DNA of 64,000 bases from Gammaproteobacteria bacterium (GTDB lineage Bacteria; Pseudomonadota; Gammaproteobacteria; Pseudomonadales; IMCC2047): NCBI GenBank assembly GCA_021773395.1, contig JAJFKB010000002.1, positions 577,050-641,049 on the forward strand. The letters run 5' to 3'. Of the stretch, positions 53,102 to 62,864 are shown in pieces; position 1 is the stretch's first letter, and each line of letters starts with the position of its first letter. The translations under genes were made by a program, and so were the position numbers. The notes under the pieces were generated by a model that was given only the letters and a program-made list of their open reading frames with translations, had not been told where the DNA came from and searched no databases.

Positions 53102-54597
53102 TCCGCGGAACCTTTCTCGGAATCTGCCGCGGAATCTTCGATTACTGATTCAGCTGCCGCTTTTCTCTCATTCTGATTAGCTGGCTCGATAGATTCCTGA
53201 TTTTCCTCAATTTGATCGAACATGTGCAGTTTGGCATGGGCATTTCCACGCGCCTGTTGCGCCAACTGCCTTTCATAATCAGTCGCAACAACAGGGTCAA
53301 GTGGTAACCCCTCAATTACTGGAATCACATCTGTGATGATAATTTTTTCTCCCTCTGCAAGACCTTGATCAACTACCACCAACGGGCCCTGGTTATGAAG
53401 AATGCTGACGCGGCGAATTTCCAGTCGATTATCGGCATTGGCCACATAAACACGCCCCTGGTGCACGGCCTTTCTTGGAATAACTAACCTCTCACGCAAT
53501 GGTGAGGAAAACTCAACGGCTGCGTACATGCCCTTTAACAGGGGCGGACGGATACCGGGAATCACGTCCTGGTAGGGGTTGTTCACTACCACGACCAGGC
53601 CGATGGTATCCCGATCGGGGTCAATCGCCTCACCAATCCGTAGTAACTCGCCGTGCCAGGTCGCTTGACTCCATTCGTTTTTAACCAAACTGACCTGTGC
53701 CTGCAATTGAATTTTTGACACAACCGTTTGCAGAGCGGCCGGGGATTGTAGGTTAATATGGCTTTGCTCAAGCTGCATGACCAGCGGATAAAATTGACTG
53801 ATGGGTAGCTGCGCGTTAATTTCTACCGCCTGTGTGCCCAAGGCTTCAAACAGCTGATTGCCGATCGCGACAAATTCATCCTGTTCGACCGACACCTTAC
53901 CGATACGTGCATCGAAGGGTAAACGAATTTCGGTGCGACCCAGGGCATCCTGACTCTGTGCAAGCTGTGTTTTGGCCTGCTGAATTTGGGACTTTGTCCC
54001 GGACTTACGACTACTAAAACTGGCCAGCTTTCCCTGTAACTCTTCTACCTGCTGGCGCAGCTGTAAAACCTTTTGCTCTTCCGCATCAACGGCTGAACGC
54101 GCAATCAGCCGTTTATCCCAGATTTGCAGCAAACGCGCCAATTCCTTTTCACCGTTTTGTAAATTTTGCTTGGCAATATCGAGCGAACGTCGCGCACTTA
54201 ACTCTTCCACTTCCAATTGTTTGAGGAATGACTGATTGCCTTCTAACCCCGCCTTACTTTGCTCCAATGTAAATTCGAAGGTAGTCGGTTCGACACTTAA
54301 TACCAGCGTACCTTTGGGCAGGCTCGCACCCTGTTTTAGCGAAGGGTGAATATAACTGACCTTCCCGCTCACTTCTGTCTTCGCCTTTAGCAAAACCGCA
54401 GGTTCAACATTACCATAGCCGATGGCACGACTACTGAAAGGTAATTTCTGAACCCTAATCACTTCTACGCTGCGCGTGGGGAATGATAACTTTTCATGCT
54501 CAATCGGCGGCCTTGTCATTACCTGATACAACACAAATAGCAGGGCTACCAGCACGAAAACGGCTGGAATGAGCGGTTTTTGTAATAACTGTTTCAT
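53098..54597 (-). CDS. RND efflux membrane-fusion (periplasmic adaptor) protein
   Basis: 499-residue adaptor anchored by an N-terminal helix (about 10-27). A biotinyl-lipoyl-like beta domain (GNVEPAVLLKAKTEVSGKVS, GASLPKGTLVLSVEPTTFEF) flanks a long alpha-helical hairpin (about 110-225), followed by beta-barrel and membrane-proximal domains (DARIGKVSVEQDEFVAIGNQ). The C-terminal 55 residues are a Glu/Ala/Ser-rich extension. Overlaps both neighbours by 4 bases. Confidence 0.92.
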   Translation of the reverse strand: MKQLLQKPLIPAVFVLVALLFVLYQVMTRPPIEHEKLSFPTRSVEVIRVQKLPFSSRAIGYGNVEPAVLLKAKTEVSGKVSYIHPSLKQGASLPKGTLVLSVEPTTFEFTLEQSKAGLEGNQSFLKQLEVEELSARRSLDIAKQNLQNGEKELARLLQIWDKRLIARSAVDAEEQKVLQLRQQVEELQGKLASFSSRKSGTKSQIQQAKTQLAQSQDALGRTEIRLPFDARIGKVSVEQDEFVAIGNQLFEALGTQAVEINAQLPISQFYPLVMQLEQSHINLQSPAALQTVVSKIQLQAQVSLVKNEWSQATWHGELLRIGEAIDPDRDTIGLVVVVNNPYQDVIPGIRPPLLKGMYAAVEFSSPLRERLVIPRKAVHQGRVYVANADNRLEIRRVSILHNQGPLVVVDQGLAEGEKIIITDVIPVIEGLPLDPVVATDYERQLAQQARGNAHAKLHMFDQIEENQESIEPANQNERKAAAESVIEDSAADSEKGSAE

Positions 54598-55202
54598 AGA
54601 CTGAACCGAATGCCTCGCAGATAGATTTCAAACACACCCGGCGCATCACGAGCAATCCTCTCAATCTCTCCGGACAGCAGCGACTGCATAATCAAGCCCT
54701 GCAACGTACCGATAAATACGATCACCGCAGAGGCTGTATCGACCTCTGGATCAATAGCTCCGTCGGATTTGCCCTCCTCCATCAGTACTGTTAATCGACC
54801 GGCATATTTTTTAAGCAGGGTGCACACCATTCGTTTCGCTGCGGTGTTCTCAGCGCGTTGCAATTCCCCAAACAAAATACGGGGGACACCCGGATGCGCT
54901 GAAACAAAAGCGACATGCGCCATGAATATAGCTTCCAGTTTCGGAACCACACCGACAGCCTGTTTGGCCGCCTTGTCTATTCTCGCCAATAATCGCTCAG
55001 CCACCCACTCCATTACTGCCTGTAAAATGGCTTCTTTATTGGCAAAATGACGAAACAGCGACCCCTGCGTCAAACCCATGCGATTAGCGATGGCGGCGGT
55101 GGTGATGTCGTTCGGATTCTGCTCCGACGCCAACTCCACGACGGTTTCAACAGTGATCGCGCGGCGCTCCTGCGCCGGAAGATGCTTAACATGGACGGAC
55201 AT
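54594..55202 (-). CDS. TetR/AcrR-family repressor of the RND operon
   Basis: About 202 residues. N-terminal HTH: NDITTAAIANRMGLTQGSLFRHFANKEAILQAV, the TetR signature. The frame opens at GTG 55211; ATG 55202 is preferred because the family N-terminus is short and the operator palindrome ends upstream. The C-terminal domain binds an unknown ligand. As first gene of the operon, it probably represses itself and the pump. Confidence 0.9.
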   Translation of the reverse strand: MSVHVKHLPAQERRAITVETVVELASEQNPNDITTAAIANRMGLTQGSLFRHFANKEAILQAVMEWVAERLLARIDKAAKQAVGVVPKLEAIFMAHVAFVSAHPGVPRILFGELQRAENTAAKRMVCTLLKKYAGRLTVLMEEGKSDGAIDPEVDTASAVIVFIGTLQGLIMQSLLSGEIERIARDAPGVFEIYLRGIRFSL

Positions 55203-55221
55203 TGTTTTCACACATTTAGAT

Positions 55222-55235
55222 AGTAACCGATTACT
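55222..55235 (-). promoter_or_regulatory. Candidate TetR operator
   Basis: AGTAACCGATTACT is a 14-base palindrome with one mismatched pair, 20 bases upstream of the repressor ATG, followed by another TTACTT. Length, symmetry and position fit a TetR-family operator. Confidence 0.55.
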
Positions 55236-55759
55236 TACTTTACCTCATTAATCCATTTTGTCAATGAATGATTGACCCCGTTAAAAACCACCTGCACATT
55301 AATCAAGAAACCTTTCCAAATCAGTTCCTGGTATAACGATTTCAATCTGTAGTCATCTGCAGGTTTCAAGGACAATCTACTTGACTATACAATCTAACTA
55401 ACTAAATTATCAGCCATCACGTTTCCCTAAAGCGTCGACTCGCTCAGTGATCAGATTAGTCGGTTATAAATGGGAGTATTTACGGTACAGCCATATTTAT
55501 TAGAACACCCTTAAACTATTGTCCTTACGGATGTTTATTAAAGGGTGGTGAGTTGATATAGTTCAAAAAAACTTTGCGCTAACTGCTTGAAATGGCATTG
55601 GCTGGCCAATTACTTGTCCTCTGATAGTCAAGGCTATGCCTGATATCTTAAATAGAAGAAAAGAGCTATATCACAATCTATGAAGTTAATATATTTGTTA
55701 CAACAAACCCAATATTTTTCTGCAGGAATTAATGCCATGAAATCTCTGCTGCTTTTGTC
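55236..55759. other. Intergenic region between RND operon and nucleotidyltransferase gene
   Basis: About 520 bases, A+T-rich, between divergent genes. No gene, repeat or clear promoter was seen. Confidence 0.4.
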
Positions 55760-55837
55760 ATGACTGAAGATACCGACGAAAGCACTTTGGGTGCTGTATT
55801 AACTGCAAGCTGGATTTCCAAGGTTGTGCCTGCATGA
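55760..55837 (+). CDS. Possible 25-residue leader peptide coupled to the nucleotidyltransferase
   Basis: A short frame from ATG 55760 reads MTEDTDESTLGAVLTASWIS and ends in a TGA that overlaps the ATG of the next gene (ATGA at 55834-55837). The ribosome site is poor, and it might instead be the last part of a decayed gene (the frame is open back to TAA 55730). Reported because of the coupling geometry only. Confidence 0.3.
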   Translation: MTEDTDESTLGAVLTASWISKVVPA

Positions 55838-56271
55838 AGCACCAACGCGGTTATGCCCTGGGGGTTTTTGATCTGTTTCACGTTGGGCACCTGCGCTATC
55901 TGGAATATGCATCAGAACATTGCCAAGAACTCTGGGTAGGTGTACGTTCCGATACGATTTTAACCCCAGGCAAATTTCAAAAACCCCATTTTCCAGAGAG
56001 TCAACGTTGCGAGCTGGTATCAGGATTGGCGTGCGTTAGTCGTGCAATGGTCTTTAACAACAGCATTGAGAATGCAGTTTATTGGTCAGATTGGTTTCAA
56101 CGTAAAAATATTACATTAATAGTGGTCGGTGGAGACTGGGAAGGAACTCAACGCTGGGAAAAACTAACCTCTGCTTTCAATGAAAAAAATATCGAAGTTC
56201 TTTTTGCGCCAAGAACAGAAGGGATTTCCAGCTCTTTGATACGAAAAAAGATTAGAAGCCTATTGAGCTAG
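55834..56271 (+). CDS. Cytidylyltransferase-like nucleotidyltransferase
   Basis: 145-residue protein of the small HIGH-type nucleotidyltransferase family (TagD/GCT, RfaE C-terminal, PCT). GYALGVFDLFHVGHLRYLEY has the nucleotide-binding HxGH (16-19); the second motif EGISSSLIRKKI (about 130-141) matches the ISTS..R motif; the middle has VVGGDWEGT. The fold transfers CMP or AMP to a phosphorylated small alcohol or sugar; the substrate cannot be told. It is 235 bases before a TPR-Fic gene on the same strand. Confidence 0.85.
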   Translation: MKHQRGYALGVFDLFHVGHLRYLEYASEHCQELWVGVRSDTILTPGKFQKPHFPESQRCELVSGLACVSRAMVFNNSIENAVYWSDWFQRKNITLIVVGGDWEGTQRWEKLTSAFNEKNIEVLFAPRTEGISSSLIRKKIRSLLS

Positions 56272-56506
56272 CGTTCACTTCATACACTACCTGAAAACCT
56301 GAGCCAAAACTGATTCGGATATCTGATCCAGGTTTGACAAAATGTATTTATGTTGAACAAATTCAATCCTGCCGGATACAATCAAAATTGCACTTTTAAT
56401 AAAAAGAGCTTAAAAATATGAATGCCCTAGGTGGCAATATGAGTAGCAACATGCAATTTCTGGTACATTATTTTAAAAGCAATATATAAGGTAAAACGGC
56501 TCAACT

Positions 56507-57940
56507 ATGAATTCCAAACCAGAAAACTGGATCCAGGCAATGCGCCAGGGCCAGCAATACCTGCTGCAGGGACAGTTGGAAACAGCAATAACCTATTACG
56601 TTTTTGCTACGCAAGTTGATCCAGCCAGAGCTGAGGGCTGGATCAATCTTGGAATCACCCAACACCAAACGAATTGTCCTGCAGAAGCAGTGACATCGCT
56701 AACAAAAGCGATTCGGTTAAACCCCAACATAATGGAAGCCCACACCGCGTTAGGTGATATATATCGTTTACAAGGAAAAGCACAGGAGTCTATCAACGCT
56801 TATCGGCGTGCAGTAGAGCTCAAACGTACCCCCATGTCATTAAACAAATTAGCCTGTTCGCTTCGCTCTATCGAAAAAGGAGTTGAATCGGAGGAGCTCT
56901 ACTTCGAGGCTCTGCGTATAGATCCTTCATTTACTTTGGCCAAAACCAATTTGGCAACATTGCAAATCGAGCTACAACGCTTCGAGGCAGCCAAAGAACA
57001 ACTCAATGCAATGAAGAGATTAACGGTTTCCCAAGATGAGAAAAATGAGATTGATTCGACTCTCATATCTCTCAATGAGTACTTCAGACTGCAACCCTCG
57101 CTGACCACAGCAATACAAGATGGAGACCTGACCCCTCTGTACAATGCGCTACGTGATACTTCTGCAGATATTTTACAGGCAGATGAAGAAATTCTCGCTG
57201 GCATTCACCAATATGCCAGTTCAGCGAAAAACGCAGCAGAAAATCCAACGTCTCGCGAAACAGCTAAGGATTTCGAGTTACCTGAAGACTGGTCATTAAT
57301 AGAAGCTCTGTTCATGATTCCATTTGTGGAAAATGTGAATCAATATAAAAAAGTCAAAGCCGACCTGATTTCAGGTCATAAACCAGGCGGGGATTTGCTT
57401 GAATCACTAAAAATGGAAGCGGTTGTGCGCAACTCCTATTCTGGCGCATGTGAAATGCAAGATGCTATCAAGGCAGAAATGCATTTAAGATACTGGCACT
57501 CGTTAGCCACCCAGGAAATCGTAGGCATGACGCCAGGCCATTTCAAAATGACCCACAACCAGTCCCACGCTGACCCCCGCAAGCGCCGAGCAGAGCCGCA
57601 TCTATCAGCTGAAACTCTGCGCCGTTTTATCAGGGATATATACACGAAGTTACCTGCTGGTTTACCTAGAGGTTTAGTCGCAGTGATGGCGATCTCTGAT
57701 ACTCATGCTTTCTCAGATGGCAATGGTCGTATTGCATTAACCTGGCTAAACCGTGAACTCGAATCTGTCGGGCAATTACCAGCGTTATTTACCAAGGAAA
57801 ACGGCATTCGCGGCAAGCTAGGGGCTGCCATGCGGAAAGTTCGAAGCAACGGGGGTGATATTTCTTTTCTCATACCCATTGTCAGGGAGGCTCAGCTATT
57901 TACACGCTCTTTTTGCAACGAACTTGCACACCACACTTAA
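56507..57940 (+). CDS. TPR-Fic domain protein (AMPylator-like)
   Basis: 477 residues. Residues about 10-175 hold four to five TPR motifs (AEGWINLGITQHQTNCPAEA, IMEAHTALGDIYRLQGKAQE). The C-terminal Fic domain has the catalytic motif HAFSDGNGR (400-408), close to HPFxxGNGR with Ala for Pro, and the flap GMTPGHFKMTHNQ. A segment SLKMEA (300-305) resembles the inhibitory S/TxxxE(G/N) helix with Glu304, so activity may be self-restrained. The order TPR then Fic is that of human FICD. Fic enzymes add AMP, UMP, phosphate or phosphocholine to proteins; which one applies here is not known. ATG 56507. Confidence 0.88.
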   Translation: MNSKPENWIQAMRQGQQYLLQGQLETAITYYVFATQVDPARAEGWINLGITQHQTNCPAEAVTSLTKAIRLNPNIMEAHTALGDIYRLQGKAQESINAYRRAVELKRTPMSLNKLACSLRSIEKGVESEELYFEALRIDPSFTLAKTNLATLQIELQRFEAAKEQLNAMKRLTVSQDEKNEIDSTLISLNEYFRLQPSLTTAIQDGDLTPLYNALRDTSADILQADEEILAGIHQYASSAKNAAENPTSRETAKDFELPEDWSLIEALFMIPFVENVNQYKKVKADLISGHKPGGDLLESLKMEAVVRNSYSGACEMQDAIKAEMHLRYWHSLATQEIVGMTPGHFKMTHNQSHADPRKRRAEPHLSAETLRRFIRDIYTKLPAGLPRGLVAVMAISDTHAFSDGNGRIALTWLNRELESVGQLPALFTKENGIRGKLGAAMRKVRSNGGDISFLIPIVREAQLFTRSFCNELAHHT

Positions 57941-58013
57941 AAGACATAGAGCTATCGAGCATATCTCAATCGACAGCATCTGTGTGACAACAAATGTGCC
58001 TATAATGGATGCA

Positions 58014-58031
58014 ATCCGCCTTTCAGCGGAT
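58014..58031 (+). other. Hairpin after the TPR-Fic gene
   Basis: ATCCGC/GCGGAT, 6 bp with a 6-base loop, 74 bases after the stop. No T run follows, so it is a weak terminator at best. Confidence 0.3.
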
Positions 58032-58105
58032 CAGATCTGCTTGCATTTTCAACCTTATAGTATCTTAATAACACTCTTCATATTTCTTATTAATGGCCCG
58101 ATTGT

Positions 58106-58133
58106 TTGTAACACAGGGCAAATTTGCTAGGAT
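58106..58133 (+). promoter_or_regulatory. Candidate sigma-70 promoter of the AraC-type gene
   Basis: TTGTAA (58106-58111) and TAGGAT (58128-58133) with 16-base spacing, about 33 bases before the ATG at 58167. Confidence 0.35.
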
Positions 58134-58166
58134 ATAGTCGCTACTCACCTAAATGAGTCTATTCGC

Positions 58167-59138
58167 ATGATTATGCCGAACCCACTTTCCCACCACAATC
58201 TGTTCCACTCCCACAATTTGGGAGAGACGGAAGAAATGGTCAGTCAATTTATCTGGCCGCACCGGATGCTCACCAGCAAAGCAAAAAAAATTGACGCCCG
58301 ACTCGATGGTCTTTCTTTGGGTGACATGGGACTTTACTATTTACGTTACGGCACCAATGTAAAAATAGATGCAGGAGAGATATCAAATTACTATCTGGTA
58401 CAAACAGCTCTGTCGGGGACTGCCTCTGTGACAAATGGACATCGTAAGATTGATGCCACACCCGGATTTACAACGCTGATATCTCCCTGCGGTATCACGA
58501 AAATAGATATGGATAACGAGTGCAGCTATTTAGTGCTGCTATTGAAACGAAAAGCGCTTGAGAAACAGCTCACGGAGTTACTCGACAAACCTCTAAAAGA
58601 CCCGGTTGTCTTCGATCTCTGCACCCATCATCAAAACCAGGCCATCTCGTTGCAACAAACGATGTTGTTTCTTTGCCAGCAGTACAACGAGCATGCTGCC
58701 GAGCTTGATCAACCACGCCTTAACCACCAGTTCACCGAAATGTTGATCTCTGTATTACTAAACACCTGGCAACATAATTACACCGAGCAATTGTTGAATA
58801 CTGCTTCCACACCTCTACCCTGGCATGTGCGTAAAGCGATGGATTATATTCAACAGCACATCCATACCAATATCTCTCTGATGGCAGTCGCGAGGGAAGT
58901 CGGCGTAACACCCCGAACATTACAAAATGGATTTAACCATTTCCTCAATCAGACACCATCGGGATATGTTCAGTCGTTGCGTTTGAATCTTGCCTATGAA
59001 GCACTGCAGCAGGCCAACCCAAAACAACAGAGTGTTACTGAAATTCTTTTAGATCAGGGAATTAACGATGCTGGTCGATTTGCCCAGCTCTATAAACGGC
59101 GCTTTGGAGAACTACCGTCCGAAACGCTGAGGCGATAG
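58167..59138 (+). CDS. AraC-family transcriptional regulator
   Basis: 323 residues. The N-terminal half is a cupin-like AraC-binding domain (LSLGDMGLYYLRYGTNVKID, YYLVQTALSGTASV); the C-terminal 100 residues hold two HTH motifs (ISLMAVAREVGVTPRTLQNGF and the second with VTEILLDQGINDAGRFAQLYKRRFG), the AraC/XylS signature. This type (AraC-binding-like domain plus HTH_18) often controls catabolic genes. No target is adjacent: the next gene, an OmpA-like protein, converges. Confidence 0.9.
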   Translation: MIMPNPLSHHNLFHSHNLGETEEMVSQFIWPHRMLTSKAKKIDARLDGLSLGDMGLYYLRYGTNVKIDAGEISNYYLVQTALSGTASVTNGHRKIDATPGFTTLISPCGITKIDMDNECSYLVLLLKRKALEKQLTELLDKPLKDPVVFDLCTHHQNQAISLQQTMLFLCQQYNEHAAELDQPRLNHQFTEMLISVLLNTWQHNYTEQLLNTASTPLPWHVRKAMDYIQQHIHTNISLMAVAREVGVTPRTLQNGFNHFLNQTPSGYVQSLRLNLAYEALQQANPKQQSVTEILLDQGINDAGRFAQLYKRRFGELPSETLRR

Positions 59139-59186
59139 CATCGCTTTTAAAAACTCCAATTGGTTTTCCCAAAAACAAGCATAAAC

Positions 59187-59222
59187 AAAAAAGCCGGGCT
59201 GCTTCATGAGCTCCGGCTTTTT
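59187..59222. terminator. Bidirectional terminator between araC-type and ompA-type genes
   Basis: AAAAAAGCCGG (59187-59197) and CCGGCTTTTT (59213-59222) form the stem, with a smaller inner pairing; A/T runs on both sides make it work for both converging genes. Confidence 0.85.
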
Positions 59223-59257
59223 ATTTATCTATGGACTTTGAAACAGCTGGAATTCAG

Positions 59258-60415
59258 CTACTCTGCTTTTTTCTCCACTACGGTTTTAAGTACAGCCACG
59301 ACCCGTCTATTCTGCTGCCATCCCATTTCACCGCGATTATCCGCGCGGGGTTTGCTTTCACCATAGCCGACAGCAATCACACGATCCTGATTGATACCAT
59401 ACTCCTCGACCAGAACACGCTGCACTGCGTCAGCTCTGCGCTGCGACAATCGATCATTATAGTCTTCAGCCCCCCGCGAATCCGTATGCCCCTCAATGAC
59501 CGCCTTGAGTGATGGAAACATGGTCATAAAATCAGCTACCTCTTTAATCTCCGCAAAAAACTGGGGCTTCACCATAGCTGTATCGGTATCAAACAAAACT
59601 TCCAGTTCCACAGATACGGTTTCTTTAATAATATACTGACACCCCTGTTCATCAACACGTGCGCCAGCTGGCGTTTCAGGGCACTTGTCTTGACGATCAG
59701 CCACTCCATCTCCGTCGCCATCCATTGGGCAACCCGACGCATCGACTGTCTCTCCCGCAGGCGTATTAGGGCACCGATCCTGGGAGTCATTTACTCCATC
59801 CCCATCAGAATCTGCGTCCAGCTCATTGGCTGCTGCATATTGACTCGCTTTACTTGAGCTTTTGCCAGCCTTACCAAAAGAATAGTCAAGTCCCAGCATC
59901 AGCGCCAAATCTGTGCTCGATTCATCAACATTGCGCAAAGCACGCATATCACCGCGCAGAGACAAATTGTCGGTGATGTACTTTTTTACACCTACACCGA
60001 CATTCAGCAGGGTTTGATCATCGGAGCCAACTCCCGCTAAATTACTATCCACGTCAAAATTGCCCGCGCCAAACGCCAAATAGGGCAGCGCCCGACTGCT
60101 TGTTTCCTTGAAGTAATAGAGTAAATCGGCACGGTAGCCCTTGATATCCAGGTCTAAATCTGAACCTGCAAATACATCCAAATCTGTTTCGCCAAGGTCA
60201 ATATAAGTACCTTCAATTCCCCAATGCTGGGAAAATTTGTAACCGATACCTGCTGCTACGCCACCTGTATCAGAAATATCATTGTCTCCAAACATATAAT
60301 AGGTCGGTGCGACAAATACACTTACACCTTCTCTATCATCGGCGTAGGCACTATTGAACCCGGCACACGCTGATAGCAGCAATCCAGCAACAAGTGATTT
60401 TCTTTTGTTTAACAC
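59258..60415 (-). CDS. OmpA-family outer-membrane protein
   Basis: About 385 residues. Signal peptide, then an eight-stranded OmpA-like barrel (about 25-190), then two thrombospondin type-3 calcium repeats (DADSDGDGVNDSQDRCPNTP, DGDGDGVADRQDKCPETPAG) and a C-terminal OmpA/peptidoglycan-binding domain (VIEGHTDSRGAEDYNDRLSQ, GYGESKPRADN). It should bridge the outer membrane and peptidoglycan. The frame opens at 60433, but GTG 60415 lies 7 bases behind AAGGAG and gives a normal signal peptide, so it was chosen. Confidence 0.93.
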   Translation of the reverse strand: MLNKRKSLVAGLLLSACAGFNSAYADDREGVSVFVAPTYYMFGDNDISDTGGVAAGIGYKFSQHWGIEGTYIDLGETDLDVFAGSDLDLDIKGYRADLLYYFKETSSRALPYLAFGAGNFDVDSNLAGVGSDDQTLLNVGVGVKKYITDNLSLRGDMRALRNVDESSTDLALMLGLDYSFGKAGKSSSKASQYAAANELDADSDGDGVNDSQDRCPNTPAGETVDASGCPMDGDGDGVADRQDKCPETPAGARVDEQGCQYIIKETVSVELEVLFDTDTAMVKPQFFAEIKEVADFMTMFPSLKAVIEGHTDSRGAEDYNDRLSQRRADAVQRVLVEEYGINQDRVIAVGYGESKPRADNRGEMGWQQNRRVVAVLKTVVEKKAE

Positions 60416-60879
60416 AATGTCTCTCCTTACCAAATATAAAGTCCAAAAAGCATCATTGGCCGCGATTGACTATTAACAGTCCAGTCCCTGGATAAAACAA
60501 CCAATACCACTCTAACGATGAGGCGACATTATAAGCCCGTATCTCGTTTACTTTTGTAAAACATTGTAATTCATTAAGCTGTCCATCTCCTGTGCGTGTG
60601 CAAACTGCACCTTGAGCACCTTGAGCACAGCTTACCTCTCTTAACCACCCTGTCGCAATGTGCCGGGCCGTTAACGCCGCATAAATCACCCAACAACAAT
60701 ACAGGCTAAAGCCTTTGTTTGGCTATCAGACTTTGCCGACAGAATGACTAGGAGAATAAGGATGAATTTGCGAACTCCAGGGTTATACGGAATATGCCGT
60801 GATAGTAAACCTGATACCAGGAGGCGTTAACCTAGACTTTCAATTGGCAATATCTTGAGATTATCTACCGTTTGAGCCG
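60416..60879. other. Intergenic region upstream of ompA-type gene and downstream of lipA
   Basis: 464 bases. A minus-strand TATAAT at 60533-60528 lacks a good -35 box. A 9-bp tandem duplication (CACCTTGAG twice) lies at 60608-60625. A 78-codon frame here has no ribosome site and was not called. Confidence 0.4.
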
Positions 60880-61872
60880 CTATTCGACTGTCTCTCCCCT
60901 GACCTGCTTGTCCGCATGATAGGAAGATCGCACCATAGGACCGCTGGCCACGCTTGTGAAGCCAATGTTTTTTGCGTACTCGGCAAACTGATCAAATTCG
61001 TCCGGATGCACAAAGCGCTCAACCGCCAAGTGGTTCAAACTAGGCTGCAAATACTGGCCAATAGTAATCATATCCACCTGGTGTTCGCGCATATCATCCA
61101 TGACCCGGTATATTTCATCAGCTTGCTCGCCCAACCCCACCATGATACCAGACTTGGTGAGCACTGCCGGTGATCTCTCTTTATATTTGTTTAACAATGC
61201 AAGCGACCAAGCGTAATCCGCCCCGGGTCTTATTTTTTTATACAGGCGCGGCACCGATTCAAGGTTATGGTTAAATACATCTGGAGGCTCAATTTGAAGG
61301 ATATCCAATGCGACATCCATACGTCCCCGAAAATCTGGAACCAATACTTCAATTTTAATATTCGGGCTCGCCCGTCGGGTTTCTTTTATGCAATCCGCGA
61401 AATGTCCTGCACCACCATCCCTTAAATCATCTCGATCCACGGAGGTGACCACCACATAGCGTAGCTTCATTTCTGCTATGGCTAGTGCAAGGTGCTTCGG
61501 TTCATCCACGTCCAAAGGATTGGGGCGCCCATGAGCTACATCACAGAAGGGGCAGCGCCGGGTACAAATTTCCCCCATGATCATAAATGTTGCTGTACCG
61601 TGACTAAAACATTCCCCAAGATTGGGGCAGGCCGCCTCTTCGCAGACAGAAGCGAGCTTGTTTTTACGTAAAATCTGTTTGATATTCGCTACTTCCGGAG
61701 AAGTCGGCATACGCACACGAATCCAATCTGGTTTTCGCGGCGCCTTTTCAGTTGGCACTACTTTCACCGGTATACGAGCCACCTTCTCTGCACCTCGCAG
61801 CTTCACTCCTCGCTCTACTGCCGGTCTTCTCGGTGGCGCAGTGTTTCTACCCTTCTGTTCTTTATCCATCAT
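60880..61872 (-). CDS. lipA: Lipoyl synthase LipA
   Basis: Radical-SAM enzyme that inserts two sulfurs into protein-bound octanoyl groups. The auxiliary cluster motif [12 protein letters not shown] and the SAM cluster motif CTRRCPFC are intact; [22 protein letters not shown] is the family C-terminal signature. At 330 residues with an N-terminal basic extension it is normal for gammaproteobacteria. Overlaps lipB by 4 bases (ATGA). Confidence 0.98.
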   Translation of the reverse strand: MMDKEQKGRNTAPPRRPAVERGVKLRGAEKVARIPVKVVPTEKAPRKPDWIRVRMPTSPEVANIKQILRKNKLASVCEEAACPNLGECFSHGTATFMIMGEICTRRCPFCDVAHGRPNPLDVDEPKHLALAIAEMKLRYVVVTSVDRDDLRDGGAGHFADCIKETRRASPNIKIEVLVPDFRGRMDVALDILQIEPPDVFNHNLESVPRLYKKIRPGADYAWSLALLNKYKERSPAVLTKSGIMVGLGEQADEIYRVMDDMREHQVDMITIGQYLQPSLNHLAVERFVHPDEFDQFAEYAKNIGFTSVASGPMVRSSYHADKQVRGETVE

Positions 61873-62528
61873 TCGTCGCTCTTATTCACACTACTGCCAG
61901 TATACCCCAGGCGCTTGATCAGGCCACCGACAAGCTTATCTATAACCAGCTGCTCTTCAGGCGCCTGCTCGAGCAAATCCTGCAACTGGGTCACGCCAAG
62001 CCCCGAATAACCGCAGACATTGATACGGCTATAGGGTTCCAAATCCATATTGAGATTAAAGCTCAATCCATGATAGCTGCAACCTTTCCTGATCCGAAGT
62101 CCCAGCGATGCTATTTTTTTATCACCAACATATACACCAGGCGCATCTTTTCTTGCCGTTGCCTTAATCTGACGTTGCGCCAGATATTCAATAATACTTT
62201 CCTCAATAACAGTGACTAGGCCTCGTACCCCGATCTTGAGCCGACGCAGATCCAACATCAAATAGATGATTATTTGTCCGGGCCCATGATAAGTCACCTG
62301 GCCACCACGATCTGATTTAATCACCGGAATCTGACCCGGTGAAATCAAATGCTCCTCTTTGCCAGCCTGACCCTGGGTAAATACCGGATGATGCTGGACC
62401 ACCCAGATCTCATCCTTTGTATTTTCATCGCGCGCATCAGTGAATTGTCTCATCTCAGACCATACCGCCTCATAAGGCTTAAGGCCTAAATATCTTAATC
62501 GCAGAATCTGGGAGTCATGTTTTGACAT
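61869..62528 (-). CDS. lipB: Octanoyl-[ACP]:protein N-octanoyltransferase LipB
   Basis: Transfers octanoate from acyl-carrier protein to lipoyl domains. Core motifs [42 protein letters not shown] (with the catalytic Lys) and the Cys region [13 protein letters not shown] are present. 219 residues, usual length. Part of the ybeD-lipB-lipA operon. Confidence 0.97.
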   Translation of the reverse strand: MSKHDSQILRLRYLGLKPYEAVWSEMRQFTDARDENTKDEIWVVQHHPVFTQGQAGKEEHLISPGQIPVIKSDRGGQVTYHGPGQIIIYLMLDLRRLKIGVRGLVTVIEESIIEYLAQRQIKATARKDAPGVYVGDKKIASLGLRIRKGCSYHGLSFNLNMDLEPYSRINVCGYSGLGVTQLQDLLEQAPEEQLVIDKLVGGLIKRLGYTGSSVNKSDE

Positions 62529-62561
62529 ACGAAGTGCATCAGTTCTCAGGCAGAGCTTTGA

Positions 62562-62831
62562 TTAGAGCACCATTTCAATGCGCCCGGTCGCCTTCAGATC
62601 TTCAAAAATCGCTGACAATTGTGCTTCACCTGTCGCAATAATAGTCACTGTAACAGAGCAGTATTTGCCATTGCGACTTTCTCTAATTCGAACGCTACTA
62701 ATATCCAGGTCCGGGGCATGTATCTGAACAACATCCAACACCAGTTGTTGGTAATCAGGTGTTAACAAACCCATGACCTTTATGGGGTACTCACAGGGGA
62801 ATTCAATTTTAGGGGCTTCGGGCTGGGTCAT
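62562..62831 (-). CDS. ybeD: YbeD family protein (DUF493)
   Basis: 89-residue ACT-like domain protein: EFPCEYPIKVMGLLTPDYQQ, VRIRESRNGKYCSVTVTIIA. It lies 33 bases upstream of lipB on the same strand, its usual place. Possible regulator of the lipoate genes, but no activity is established. Confidence 0.93.
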   Translation of the reverse strand: MTQPEAPKIEFPCEYPIKVMGLLTPDYQQLVLDVVQIHAPDLDISSVRIRESRNGKYCSVTVTIIATGEAQLSAIFEDLKATGRIEMVL

Positions 62832-62864
62832 CTAAATGATCTTACTGTTACGGCTAGCTTTCGA

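Noticed and set aside
60453..60689. 78-codon minus-strand frame between ompA-type gene and lipA
   Set aside because: No ribosome site or family features; it contains a tandem duplication and lies in the promoter region of the ompA-type gene.
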